Assembly: GCF_003287355.1 (NCBI RefSeq) | Contig: NZ_QMIM01000019.1 | Coordinates: 27,531 to 91,530, forward strand | Reading direction: 5' to 3' | DNA: 64,000 nt | Origin: Halorubrum sp. 48-1-W | GTDB lineage: Archaea; Halobacteriota; Halobacteria; Halobacteriales; Haloferacaceae | Part shown: positions 9,682 to 17,377 of the stretch, in pieces | Layout of the letters: the number at the start of each line of letters is the position of its first letter | How positions within the stretch are numbered: position 1 is the stretch's first letter | Program-made: the position numbers and the translations under genes | The notes under the pieces: generated by a model | Database searches by the model: none | What the model was told of the DNA's origin: nothing | What the model saw: the letters and a program-made list of their open reading frames with translations, nothing else

Positions 9682-11196
9682 TCACTTCGACCGCTCCGTG
9701 ACGACGACCGCCCGGAGGTCGTTCACGTTCGTCCCCGTCGGCCCCGTCCGGAGGAGCGCGTCGGCCTCGTCCAACAGCGGGGCCACGTCGTGGCGGGAGA
9801 GCGCGTCCCGCGCGGCTGGGGTCGGGAGCGTCACGGCGTCGACGATCCCCCCGCAGGCGTCGCTCGCCCCGTCGATCCCGTCGGTGTCGACGCTCGCGAC
9901 GACCACTCCCTCGCGTTCGAGTTCGATCCCCGCGCTCGTGACGAACTCCGCGTTCGGCCCGCCGGAGCCGGGCTCGACCGGGTCGTCGCCGGTCCCGTCC
10001 GCGAGCGTCACGGTGGTCTCGCCGCCCGTGAGCAACACCGCGGGCGGGGCGACCGGCCGGCCGTCCACGGCGCACGCCTCGGCGAACGCGACGTGCTCCC
10101 GGCCCGCGTCCCGGGCCTCGCCGACCACGTCGTCCGCGACGACGGCCGGGTCGTATCCGCGGTCGGCCGCGGCCGTCGCGGCCGCGTCGAGCGCGGTCCG
10201 CGCGTTCCCGATCACGAACGTCCGAGCGCGCTCGAACGCCGGGTCCCCGGCGACCGGCGTCTCGGGACGGTCGCCGTCAGCCCCCGCGCGGAGACGCTCG
10301 CGAACCGTCGCCGGGGCGTCGATCCCGTACCGCTTCAGCGTCGCGAGCGCGTCGTCGTACGTCGAGGGGTCCGGGACGGTCGGGCCGCTGCCGATCACGG
10401 CGAGGTCGTCGCCGACCACGTCGCTCACCGCGAGCGTCACGACGGTGGCGGGGGCCGCGGCCCTGGCGAGCTGGCCGCCCTTGACCGCCGAGCAGTGTTT
10501 CCTGACGGCGTTGATCTCGTCTATCGACGCGCCGGAAGCGAGCAGGGCGTCGGTGAGTTCGCGCAGGTCGTCGACGTCGATCGGGTCGGCCGGGACGGCG
10601 AGGAGCGCGCTCGCGCCGCCCGTGACGACCGCGAGGACGAGGTCGTCGGGGCCGCCGGCCGCCGCAGCGTCGACGACGCGCCGTGCGTGCTCGACGCCGC
10701 GCTCGGTCGGGAGGGGGTGGTCGCCGGGAAGGAGTTCGAACGGCCCGGTTTCGCCCGACCGGTCCGGGTCGTCGGTGACGACGACCCCGCCGTCGAACCG
10801 ATCGCCGAGGCTGCCGGCGAACCGGTCGTCGGGCCTGCCGGCGCGGCGGTCTCCGAGTCCTCCACGGAGCCGATCGACGACCGCCGTCGCCACCCCGTCG
10901 GCGGCCTTACCCGCCCCGACGACGCGGACCGATTCGTACGCGCCGAGGTCGTACGACCCCGTCCCGCCGTCGTCCGCGTCCGCCCCGCCGTCGTCCGCGC
11001 CCGTCCCGCCGTCGTCCGCGTCCGCCCCGCCGTCGACCGCCTCGATCCGGAGGGTTCCGTCCGCCACCGAGACCGCGTCGGCGACGACGTTCGCCGGGAG
11101 CGCCGCCTCGATCCCCGCTGCGAGACAGTCGAGCGCGACGCCGTGGGGCGGGGTCCGGGCGACCCGCTCGCGGTCGCGGAAGGTCACGTCCGTCAT
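9682..11196 (-). CDS. Glycerate 2-kinase (DUF4147/MOFRL family)
   Basis: The 504-residue protein matches archaeal glycerate kinases that make 2-phosphoglycerate, as in non- or semi-phosphorylative sugar breakdown. The N-terminal domain includes VTGGASALLAVP, INAVRKHCSAVKGGQLA and VSDVVGDDLAVIGSGPTVPD. The C-terminal MOFRL domain has LLTGGETTV and ASVDTDGIDGASDACGG. Around residues 55-75 a 24-bp-type repeat encodes ADADDGGTG copies, an acidic insertion. The ATG at 11196 is supported by a CTATTTGTC box about 29 nt upstream; the frame extends further but without homology-like sequence. No sugar-catabolism genes are adjacent. Confidence 0.92.
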   Translation of the reverse strand: MTDVTFRDRERVARTPPHGVALDCLAAGIEAALPANVVADAVSVADGTLRIEAVDGGADADDGGTGADDGGADADDGGTGSYDLGAYESVRVVGAGKAADGVATAVVDRLRGGLGDRRAGRPDDRFAGSLGDRFDGGVVVTDDPDRSGETGPFELLPGDHPLPTERGVEHARRVVDAAAAGGPDDLVLAVVTGGASALLAVPADPIDVDDLRELTDALLASGASIDEINAVRKHCSAVKGGQLARAAAPATVVTLAVSDVVGDDLAVIGSGPTVPDPSTYDDALATLKRYGIDAPATVRERLRAGADGDRPETPVAGDPAFERARTFVIGNARTALDAAATAAADRGYDPAVVADDVVGEARDAGREHVAFAEACAVDGRPVAPPAVLLTGGETTVTLADGTGDDPVEPGSGGPNAEFVTSAGIELEREGVVVASVDTDGIDGASDACGGIVDAVTLPTPAARDALSRHDVAPLLDEADALLRTGPTGTNVNDLRAVVVTERSK

Positions 11197-11360
11197 GGCC
11201 GGGCAGTGGGCGGCCGGGGACAAATAGCCGCGCTCTCGACCCGACACGTTATGTGCTAACAGACCAATGAGGGGTAGATGCGACGGACGCGACACACACC
11301 TCCCGGAGCGACGCCCGCCGAACCGTCCCGACCCGCGGCCGGTACGGGGTGATACCCGCC

Positions 11361-12950
11361 ATGGATCCGGACGCACCCGACGGCGGGGACGGGGGCGCGG
11401 ACGGGGACCGCGAGACGGTCGTCCGTCGCGCGCTGGGCGGGGCCGTCGTCGGCACAGCGTGGGTCGCGGGGCTGTTCGTTGCCGCGCCGCTCGTCGGCGG
11501 GTTCGGGATCGAGCCCGTCGCCGAGGCGGTCATCGCGCGCTCGCCCGGCTGGCTCTCGACCCTGGCGATCGACCTGCTCGGCTTCTACGCGACGCCCACC
11601 CTCGTGGCCGCCGTGGTCGCGGGGGTCGTCGGCGTCGCCGCCGTCGGCGGGCTCGTCGTTCCCGTCCTGCTCGCGCGAGCGGGGAACCCCGCGGTCGGGC
11701 GGACGCTCCGGGCGCGAACCGGCACCACGGTCGCTGTGGTCGGCCTCTTCGCGACCGTGCCGTTGCTTCTCGCCGCCGGAGCGACGCCCTCGGGCGGCTT
11801 CGTCGTCGGGCTCCTCGTCGCCGTCGCGCCGCCGGCGCTCGTCGCTCGCAGGCTCCCGCGGACCGACCGGCTCCGGGGTCGTCGGGGGTTCCTCCGGCGC
11901 GTCGGCGGGCTGGCGGTCGCCGGCGCGGTCCCGCTCGCGGGCCTCCGGTTGCTGTTCGACCGGCTGGGCGGGCCGGAGCCGAGCGAGCGGGTGGGGGAGC
12001 CGCTCGAGCGGTCGGTTTCGCCCCCGTCCGGCGACCCCGCGTTCGACTTCGGCACGATGCCTGCTGCGGTCACGTCGCCGGCGGACCACTACGTCGTCGA
12101 CGTCAACGTGAACCCGCCGATACTCGACCTCGAGGCGTGGCGCCTCGACGTCGACGGGGCGGTCGCGGAGCCGTACTCGCTCGCGTACGAGGACCTGGTC
12201 GGCCACGACGAGAGCGTCGAGCAGCCGACGACGATGGTGTGTATCTCCAACGAGGTCGGCGGCGACCTGATCGGGACGGCCCACTGGACGGGGGTCCAGC
12301 TGTCCGACCTCGTCACGGCGGCGCGGCCGGCCGAGGGCGCGGTCGACGTGGTCACGCACGCCGCCGACGGCTACAGCGAGGCGATCCCGATGGAGATCGT
12401 CGACCGCGAGGACGTCCTGATCGTCTACGGGATGGGCGATCGGACGCTGGAGACGGAACACGGCTTCCCGGCCAGACTGCTCGTCCCCGGGCGGTACGGC
12501 ATGAAGATGACGAAGTGGATAGAGCGGATCGAGGTCTCGGACGTGGACCACGAGGCCTACTGGGAGGAGCGCGGCTGGGACGAGGAGGCGGTCGCGAACA
12601 CGATGTCGTACGTCCGGGCTGCCGAGCGCGACGGCGACCGGGTCGTCGTCGGCGGGGTCGCCTTCGGCGGGTTGGAGACCGGCCTCGAGGAACTGTCGGG
12701 CGTCGAGGTCAGCGTCGACGGCGGGGAGACGTGGAGCGAGGGGGAACTGGAGGGGCAGATCGGCGCACACGCGTGGCGGCGCTGGCGGTACGCGTTCGAC
12801 GCCCCGAACCGGACCGAGTTCGACGTCGTCGTCCGCGCGGTACGGCGCGACGGGACGGTCCAGACCGAAGAGCGGACCGACCCACGGCCGGGCGGGTCGA
12901 CTGGGTGGCACCGGCGGACCGTCGAGGTCGCGCCGAACTCAGGGCCCTAA
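11361..12950 (+). CDS. Membrane-anchored molybdopterin oxidoreductase, sulfite-oxidase fold
   Basis: This 529-residue protein joins an N-terminal membrane part to a Mo-cofactor domain. Four to five hydrophobic helices fill residues 20-205 (for example TAWVAGLFVAAPLVGG and AVVAGVVGVAAVGGLVVPV). The catalytic domain starts near 240; Cys294 in TTMVCISNEVGGD is placed like the molybdenum-ligating cysteine of sulfite oxidase and YedY. LLVPGRYGMKMTKWIERIEV binds the pterin. A C-terminal Ig-like dimerisation domain (VEVSVDGGETW) follows, as in sulfite oxidases. No heme domain is seen. The substrate is unknown. An alternative GTG start lies four codons upstream. It converges on the DUF99 gene with a 12-nt overlap. 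Confidence 0.87.
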   Translation: MDPDAPDGGDGGADGDRETVVRRALGGAVVGTAWVAGLFVAAPLVGGFGIEPVAEAVIARSPGWLSTLAIDLLGFYATPTLVAAVVAGVVGVAAVGGLVVPVLLARAGNPAVGRTLRARTGTTVAVVGLFATVPLLLAAGATPSGGFVVGLLVAVAPPALVARRLPRTDRLRGRRGFLRRVGGLAVAGAVPLAGLRLLFDRLGGPEPSERVGEPLERSVSPPSGDPAFDFGTMPAAVTSPADHYVVDVNVNPPILDLEAWRLDVDGAVAEPYSLAYEDLVGHDESVEQPTTMVCISNEVGGDLIGTAHWTGVQLSDLVTAARPAEGAVDVVTHAADGYSEAIPMEIVDREDVLIVYGMGDRTLETEHGFPARLLVPGRYGMKMTKWIERIEVSDVDHEAYWEERGWDEEAVANTMSYVRAAERDGDRVVVGGVAFGGLETGLEELSGVEVSVDGGETWSEGELEGQIGAHAWRRWRYAFDAPNRTEFDVVVRAVRRDGTVQTEERTDPRPGGSTGWHRRTVEVAPNSGP

Positions 12951-13625
12951 CGGCGCGTCGGGAACCGCCTCGCGGTGGGCGCTCGCCGCGATGGCCGCCA
13001 CCCGGAGCGGTTCGGGGCGGCGGAACCCCTCGCGGACGAGCGACCGAACGACCTCGACGGCGCGGTCGTCGTCGACGCCGACGGCGCGAACGAAGAGGGG
13101 GTCGGCGGACGGGGCGGGGTCGTCGGGACGGTCGACCCGTCGGCGGGACGGCAGGGACCGATAGCGGGCCAGCCGGTCGGCGAGCGCGTCGTCGTCGTCG
13201 TCGTCGCCATCGCCGTCGTCGTCGCCATCGCCGTCGCCGTCGTCGTCGCCATCGCCGTCACCGTCGTCGTCGCCATCGCCGTCACCGTCGAACGCCTCGC
13301 GGAGCGCGGGTTCGAGCCCGGGGCTCGCCTCGTAGCTCACCGCGGAGAGGGGGCGGTCGAGGGCCTCGTGGATCCGTCGGAGGTCGAGCAGGTTGAACCA
13401 CGCGGGCGCGACGCCGGCGATACAGACGTGGCGAACGTCCTCGCGACCGAGGTCGGCTGTGAGGTCGACGACCGCGTCGGTGGCGTCGGTGCCGCCGACC
13501 GTACAGGACCCGTAGGCCAGGCCGTCGAGGGCGAAGTCGGACCTGAGGACCGCCCCGGCGACCCGACTCACGCGGTCCCCGTCGGAGAAGGCGACACCGA
13601 GCGTCCGGCTCGGCGGGTCAGTCAC
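12939..13625 (-). CDS. DUF99 (UPF0215, endonuclease V-like) protein with a Gly-Asp repeat insert
   Basis: The 228-residue protein has the DUF99 pattern RTLGVAFSDG at its start, DFALDGLAYGSCTVGGTDATDAV, then VCIAGVAPAWFNLLDLRRI and LSAVSYEAS. The family is remotely related to endonuclease V, with no established function. Residues about 112-146 are replaced by a run of only Gly and Asp produced by imperfect trinucleotide/24-bp repeats at roughly 13190-13290. It sits after the DUF5786 gene on the same strand with a 15-nt gap, so the two are probably co-transcribed. The 3' end overlaps the convergent oxidoreductase gene by 12 nt. Confidence 0.85.
   Translation of the reverse strand: MTDPPSRTLGVAFSDGDRVSRVAGAVLRSDFALDGLAYGSCTVGGTDATDAVVDLTADLGREDVRHVCIAGVAPAWFNLLDLRRIHEALDRPLSAVSYEASPGLEPALREAFDGDGDGDDDGDGDGDDDGDGDGDDDGDGDDDDDDALADRLARYRSLPSRRRVDRPDDPAPSADPLFVRAVGVDDDRAVEVVRSLVREGFRRPEPLRVAAIAASAHREAVPDAPLGP
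13190..13290. repeat. Coding GTCGTC/GCCATCGCC repeat tract
   Basis: Imperfect tandem copies of CCGTCGTCGTCGCCATCG-type units sit inside the DUF99 gene and encode its Gly-Asp run. The copies keep the frame, as expected of slippage that adds whole codons. Confidence 0.85.
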
Positions 13626-13640
13626 GGCGTCGCGAACGCG

Positions 13641-13823
13641 TCACGTCCCTTCGGATTTGATCTCCTGGAGCCGGTCGAGAAGCTCGTCGTTCGACGCGCC
13701 GGGCTCGTACTCGACGGACCCGTCGTGGGTCTCCTGGGCGGCTTGGACGCCGTCGTCGTCGTCGAAGTCCGCGTCCAGGTCCTGGTTCTCCTGTTCGGAT
13801 TCGTCGTAGCTCCCGAAACCCAT
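13641..13823 (-). CDS. DUF5786 family small acidic protein
   Basis: This 60-residue protein starts MGFGSYDESEQENQDLD and ends EYEPGASNDELLDRLQEIKSE, the arrangement of the haloarchaeal DUF5786 family (short MGAYDE-like N-terminus, acidic middle, terminal amphipathic helix). No function is established for the family. The frame is open upstream, but a clear TATA box (GGGTTTATAT on the minus strand, 13851-13860) lies 28-37 nt before this ATG, which decides the start. It is the first gene of a likely two-gene unit with the DUF99 gene. Confidence 0.8.
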   Translation of the reverse strand: MGFGSYDESEQENQDLDADFDDDDGVQAAQETHDGSVEYEPGASNDELLDRLQEIKSEGT

Positions 13824-13850
13824 GTGTGTGTGACAGTAATGGATCGACAC

Positions 13851-13860
13851 ATATAAACCC
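13851..13860 (-). promoter_or_regulatory. TATA box for the DUF5786-DUF99 unit
   Basis: GGGTTTATAT on the minus strand lies 28-37 nt upstream of the ATG at 13823 in otherwise GC-rich DNA. Confidence 0.7.
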
Positions 13861-13920
13861 CCTGTCGGATCAGTAAGCCTGCCGTTTCCCCGACGGTTCG
13901 CGACTGCGACGCCGTCGCAC

Positions 13921-13930
13921 ACGTTTTTGT
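13921..13930 (+). promoter_or_regulatory. TATA-like box for the MBL-fold hydrolase
   Basis: ACGTTTTTGT lies 24-33 nt upstream of the ATG at 13954. It overlaps the region where a longer open frame would start, so it supports the shorter start. Confidence 0.6.
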
Positions 13931-13953
13931 CCGGTCGGCCGGGTAGTACGGAC

Positions 13954-14580
13954 ATGGAGCCGATCACCGTCACCGCCGACGCCGAGGAGTTCACCTGTAA
14001 CGCGTACCTCGTCCCCGGGGAGGCGACCACGCTCGTCGACGCGGGGACCATGCCGGGCGTCGAGGACGTCGTCGCCGAGCACGTCGACGAGGTCGATCGG
14101 GTCGTGCTCACCCACCAACACCACGACCACGTCGGCGAACTCGACGCCGTCCTCGACCGGTTCGAGCCGCGGCTGTTCGCGGCTGCCGACCACCCGCGCC
14201 GGGACGTGGCGATCGGCGACGGCGACGAGGTGCTCGTCGGGAGCGAGCCGTGTACGGTCGTGGAGACGCCCGGCCACGCCGACGACCACGTCTCGCTGGT
14301 GGGCGAAGCGCGCGTCTACACCGGCGACGTGGTCGTCTACAACGACGGCGCGTTCGACGACGGCTCGTTCGGTCGAACGGACATGGCCGGGCAGTCGCGC
14401 GAGCGCCTGATCGAGAGCCTCCACCGGCTCCTCGACCGCCTGCCCGACACGGTCGAGGCGATGTATCCCGGACACGGCGACGTCTACCGCGCGGGCGAGG
14501 GGTCGGACACGGTACGGGAGGTGATCGAACGCGCGACCGAGCGGGCCGAGCGCCGCGAGCCGAAGTACCCCGACGAGTAG
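13954..14580 (+). CDS. MBL-fold metallo-hydrolase
   Basis: The 208-residue protein has the metallo-beta-lactamase signature VVLTHQHHDHVGEL with His54, His56, Asp58 and His59 for two metals. It also has VETPGHADDHVSLVG for the next histidine, YTGDVVVYNDGAFDD for the bridging aspartate and MYPGHGDV for the last histidine. The small size and the single domain resemble glyoxalase-II-like or general thioester/phosphodiester hydrolases of the superfamily; the substrate cannot be assigned. The start at the ATG before EPITVTADAEEF is fixed by the promoter box just upstream. Confidence 0.9.
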   Translation: MEPITVTADAEEFTCNAYLVPGEATTLVDAGTMPGVEDVVAEHVDEVDRVVLTHQHHDHVGELDAVLDRFEPRLFAAADHPRRDVAIGDGDEVLVGSEPCTVVETPGHADDHVSLVGEARVYTGDVVVYNDGAFDDGSFGRTDMAGQSRERLIESLHRLLDRLPDTVEAMYPGHGDVYRAGEGSDTVREVIERATERAERREPKYPDE

Positions 14581-14587
14581 CGGCGTC

Positions 14588-14659
14588 GCGGCACGCGCTG
14601 TTAAGTGTCACAGGGACGAACCGGCGGCACACGCTGTTAAGTGTCATAGGGACGAACCG
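14588..14659. repeat. 36-bp tandem duplication carrying a TTAAG promoter element
   Basis: Copies at 14588-14623 and 14624-14659 differ at only two positions (GCGCTG/ACGCTG and TCACAGG/TCATAGG). Each contains CTGTTAAGTGTCA. The second copy places TTAAG 25-29 nt before the ATG at 14666, so it probably is the promoter; the first copy duplicates it 36 nt upstream. Confidence 0.9.
14637..14641 (+). promoter_or_regulatory. TTAAG promoter element of the SpoIIM-like gene
   Basis: TTAAG lies 25-29 nt upstream of the start codon, the leaderless spacing seen throughout the window. An exact second copy lies at 14601-14605. Confidence 0.55.
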
Positions 14660-14665
14660 GCGGAC

Positions 14666-16177
14666 ATGGACCTGTCGACGGCGGTCACCGCCACCGTTTC
14701 GACCCTCCGACGGCGACCGGCGGACCTCCTCCCGTTCTACTTCCTCGGGACGGCCGTCCCCGTGATCGCCCGCACCGCCCTCCTCGTCGCGCTCGCCGGC
14801 GTGTACCTCCACGCCGAGCTCACCGGTCGGCTCGCCGTCGTCCGAGACGCCCTCGCGGGGACCGACCCGACGCCGCCGGACTTCGAGGACCCCGAGGCGG
14901 TCGAGCGGTGGGCCGAGGCGATCGCGCCCGCGCTCGAGCCACTCGTCTCGCCGACCGCCGTCGCGCTCGTCGCCGTCGGGAGCGCCCTGGCCCTCCTGAT
15001 ATCGGTCCTCGCGTACGCGGCGGTCTCGGCCGGCCAGATGAGCGCCGTGTTCGCCCGGTTGCGCGGGGTGCGGGGACTGACCGCGGGGATCGCCGGCGTC
15101 CGGGATCGCTGGCTCACGTTCCTCGCGCTCTACCTCGCGGAGTTCCTGTTGTGGGTTGGCGTGCTCCTCCTCGCGGGCGTCGCCGTGGGCGTCGCGTCGC
15201 TCGTTGGCGGGCCGCTGGCCGGCGCGGTCGTCGGCCTCGGCGCGCTCCTGGCCGGGGGGACGGCGCTCGTGCTCGTCCGGATCGTCTTCGCGTTCGCCCC
15301 TGCGGCGATCGTCGTCGACGACGCGGGCGTGTTCGACGCGGTCGAGGGCGCGGGCGGGTTCGTCCGGTCGAACCCGGTCGACGCCGTCGCCTACCTCGTC
15401 GTCGCCGTCGGCGTCCTCGTCGCGATCTCCTCGGCCGCGTCCGCGCTGGCGTTCCTCGGCGGCGGCGCGGCCGTCGCGCTCGCCAGCGCGGTCCTCGCCG
15501 CGCCGGCGCTGGACCTCCTGAAGACCGTCCTCTACGGCGACCACCGCAGTGCGGTCGCCCCCGTGGACCCGCCGACCGAGGGGGTCCGCGCACAGTTCAC
15601 GGGCGGGGTCCGTCGCGGTTTGGCCGAGACGCGCGTCTTCGTCCGACGGACGCCGGGCACCCACCTGTTCGTCGTCGCCGTCGGCGTCGCGGGCGGCATC
15701 GCGGGGTGGACGCTGGCCGAGCCGTTCGTCGGGGTCGCCCCCACCTCGATCGAGGCGCGGCTCGCGGGGCACCTCCCGCCGGCCGCGGCCCTCGCGTTCT
15801 TCGGGAACAACTGGACGGTGACGATCGCCACGGCGTTCGGCGGGGTCGCGCTCGTCGTCCCCGCGCTCGCTTCGATCGCGTTCAACGGTCTCGCGCTCGG
15901 CGCGGTCGCCGCCCTGGAGGCGAACCTCCCGGCGCTCGTCGCGTTCGTGGTTCCGCACGGACTCCTCGAGATCCCCGCGATCGTCGTCTCCGGCGCGCTC
16001 GGCGTTCGACTGGGGGTCGTCGCCTGGCGCGCGTTCCGCGGGCGGCTGAGCCGTGTCGGGTTCGCGGACGCGCTCGAGCACGCGTTCTGGGTCGTGGTCG
16101 GGGTCGGCGTCCTCCTCGCGGTCGCCGGCCTCGTCGAGGGCTTCGTCAGCCCGTACTACTGGCGGCCGTTCCTCTAG
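14666..16177 (+). CDS. Multi-pass membrane protein with C-terminal SpoIIM (stage II sporulation M) domain
   Basis: The 503-residue protein has roughly ten hydrophobic helices and little soluble mass. The N-terminal half (residues 1-300) is a DUF7847-like or glycerophosphodiester-phosphodiesterase-membrane-like bundle in general appearance. The C-terminal part, from VFVRRTPGTHLFVVAVG, shows SpoIIM features: FGNNWTVTIATAFGG, FNGLALG and the VPHGLLEIPAIVVSGALG motif. SpoIIM-related proteins in archaea are of unknown function, possibly in membrane remodelling or as transporter partners. Fusion of the two halves in one chain is notable. The promoter region is duplicated (14588-14659). Confidence 0.83.
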   Translation: MDLSTAVTATVSTLRRRPADLLPFYFLGTAVPVIARTALLVALAGVYLHAELTGRLAVVRDALAGTDPTPPDFEDPEAVERWAEAIAPALEPLVSPTAVALVAVGSALALLISVLAYAAVSAGQMSAVFARLRGVRGLTAGIAGVRDRWLTFLALYLAEFLLWVGVLLLAGVAVGVASLVGGPLAGAVVGLGALLAGGTALVLVRIVFAFAPAAIVVDDAGVFDAVEGAGGFVRSNPVDAVAYLVVAVGVLVAISSAASALAFLGGGAAVALASAVLAAPALDLLKTVLYGDHRSAVAPVDPPTEGVRAQFTGGVRRGLAETRVFVRRTPGTHLFVVAVGVAGGIAGWTLAEPFVGVAPTSIEARLAGHLPPAAALAFFGNNWTVTIATAFGGVALVVPALASIAFNGLALGAVAALEANLPALVAFVVPHGLLEIPAIVVSGALGVRLGVVAWRAFRGRLSRVGFADALEHAFWVVVGVGVLLAVAGLVEGFVSPYYWRPFL

Positions 16178-16261
16178 GACGCTCTCGCCCGTCCGCGACA
16201 CGCTCCGTCCCGCGACGGTCGACCACACGTTCAAGTCGTTCGGGAGCGAATCCTGACCCGT

Positions 16262-16729
16262 ATGACCCGACGCGATCCGTTCAGCGACATCGAGGAACTG
16301 TTCGAGCGCATGGACCGCGAACTCGAGAAGCTCGGGACGGGCCTGGACGTGCCCGGACGCTCCGACGTCGACGTCGACGTGATCGAAGGCGACGAGGAGT
16401 TGACCGTGCTCGTCGACCTACCGGGGTTCGACGACGACGAGATCAGCGTCGAGCTCAGGGACGAGACGCTCACCGTCGGGGCGACGCCGGGGGGCGAGGA
16501 GTCGTCCGACGCGGACGACGTGGACGACGGGAACGCGAGCGAAGCGGACGACGGCGAGCGCTACCACCTCCGCGAGCGTCGCCACGGGTCGGTCTCCCGA
16601 CGGCTCCCGTTGCCGGTGGCGGTCGAGCCGAGCGCCGCGAGCGCTGGCTACGACGCCGGCGTGCTCACCGTCACGCTACCGAAACGGTCCGCGTCGGGGA
16701 GTGACGGACACCGCATCGACGTCGAGTGA
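16262..16729 (+). CDS. Hsp20/alpha-crystallin family small heat-shock protein
   Basis: The 155-residue chaperone holds unfolding proteins without ATP. The alpha-crystallin domain runs from VDVIEGDEELTVLVDLPGF (about residue 37) to the terminal YDAGVLTVTLPKR, which includes the characteristic GVLTVTLPK strand. A 20-residue Asp/Ser/Glu-rich insert (SSDADDVDDGNASEADD) lengthens the loop between core strands. The N-terminal arm (DPFSDIEELFERMDRELE) is the usual oligomerisation region. A TTCAAG box about 28 nt upstream may be the promoter. It is transcribed alone. Confidence 0.92.
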   Translation: MTRRDPFSDIEELFERMDRELEKLGTGLDVPGRSDVDVDVIEGDEELTVLVDLPGFDDDEISVELRDETLTVGATPGGEESSDADDVDDGNASEADDGERYHLRERRHGSVSRRLPLPVAVEPSAASAGYDAGVLTVTLPKRSASGSDGHRIDVE

Positions 16730-16823
16730 CGCCGGTCGATCGGTTCTCACGGCTTCGCCGTTCGCGTCTCGAGGTGCCCGCGATACCTCGCCTCGCTCCA
16801 CTCGCCGTGTCGTTCGTCGAAAA

Positions 16824-16896
16824 CGCCCGGAGCGGGATTTGAACCCGCGTCACGACCGTGACAGGGTCGTATGATGGGCCACTACACCATCCGGGC
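16824..16896 (-). tRNA. tRNA-Asp (anticodon GTC)
   Basis: On the minus strand a full cloverleaf can be drawn: 7-bp acceptor stem GCCCGGA/TCCGGGC with discriminator G, D-arm with TGTAGTGGCCCATCAT, anticodon stem ACGACC/GGTCGT with loop CTGTCAC (anticodon GTC), and T-arm GCGGGTTCAAATCCCGC. CCA is not encoded. No intron is seen. Confidence 0.97.
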
Positions 16897-16964
16897 GCGT
16901 CGCAACCTGTCGTACCCGTGTCTGGCAAATAAGACTTGTCATCGCCGACGGCGGTGGTGACCGC

Positions 16965-17002
16965 TCACAGGGCGGGCGGTACGTCACAGGGCGGGCGGTA
17001 CG
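16965..17002. repeat. 19-bp tandem duplication
   Basis: TCACAGGGCGGGCGGTACG occurs at 16965-16983 and again at 16984-17002, followed by a T-run. It lies between the tRNA and the RNA polymerase operon. Confidence 0.92.
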
Positions 17003-17075
17003 TTTTTGTGTGTCACTCCCCACCGTGAGGACGTTGAACGCCCCGTCGCGGAGAGCGGTGCTCAGCGGAGTTGAC

Positions 17076-17088
17076 AAACCTTATCCGG
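17076..17088 (+). promoter_or_regulatory. Probable promoter of the RNA polymerase operon
   Basis: AAACCTTATCCGG is the best A/T-rich box upstream of rpoH, 59-71 nt before its ATG. That implies a 5' leader of roughly 35-45 nt, unlike the leaderless genes nearby. Confidence 0.5.
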
Positions 17089-17146
17089 CTGGAGTCGGTA
17101 ACAGTCTGTAGTATCTCGTGATAGCTTTTCCCCACCACCACCACCC

Positions 17147-17377
17147 ATGGTAGACGTAAGCCAACACGAACTCGTCCCGGACCACGTCCTGCTCGACGAC
17201 CCCGAGGAGGTCGAGGCGGTCCTGGCCGAGTACGACGTGAAGAAGACGAACCTACCGAAGATCAAACGCACCGACCCCGCGGTCCCGGACGACGCCGCCG
17301 TCGGGGACGTAGTGAAGATCGTTCGAGATTCGCGAACGACGGACCAAGCAGTCGTGTTCCGACTGGTCATCTCATGA
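17147..17377 (+). CDS. rpoH: RNA polymerase subunit H (Rpb5 C-terminal domain)
   Basis: The 76-residue subunit is the archaeal counterpart of the C-terminal domain of eukaryotic Rpb5 and sits at the downstream DNA jaw. The family signature [20 protein letters not shown] at residues 7-26 and [15 protein letters not shown] are complete. It heads the operon rpoH-rpoB2-rpoB1-rpoA1-rpoA2-nusA. Its stop overlaps the ATG of rpoB2 by 4 nt. Confidence 0.97.
   Translation: MVDVSQHELVPDHVLLDDPEEVEAVLAEYDVKKTNLPKIKRTDPAVPDDAAVGDVVKIVRDSRTTDQAVVFRLVIS

Noticed and set aside
8836..11259. An 807-codon open frame on the plus strand
   Set aside because: It is antisense to the uracil glycosylase and glycerate kinase genes, whose motifs are clear; its own sequence is arginine-rich and motif-free.
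14108..16234. A 708-codon open frame on the minus strand
   Set aside because: It is antisense to the SpoIIM-like membrane gene and consists of Arg/Asp/Glu repeats without a recognisable fold.
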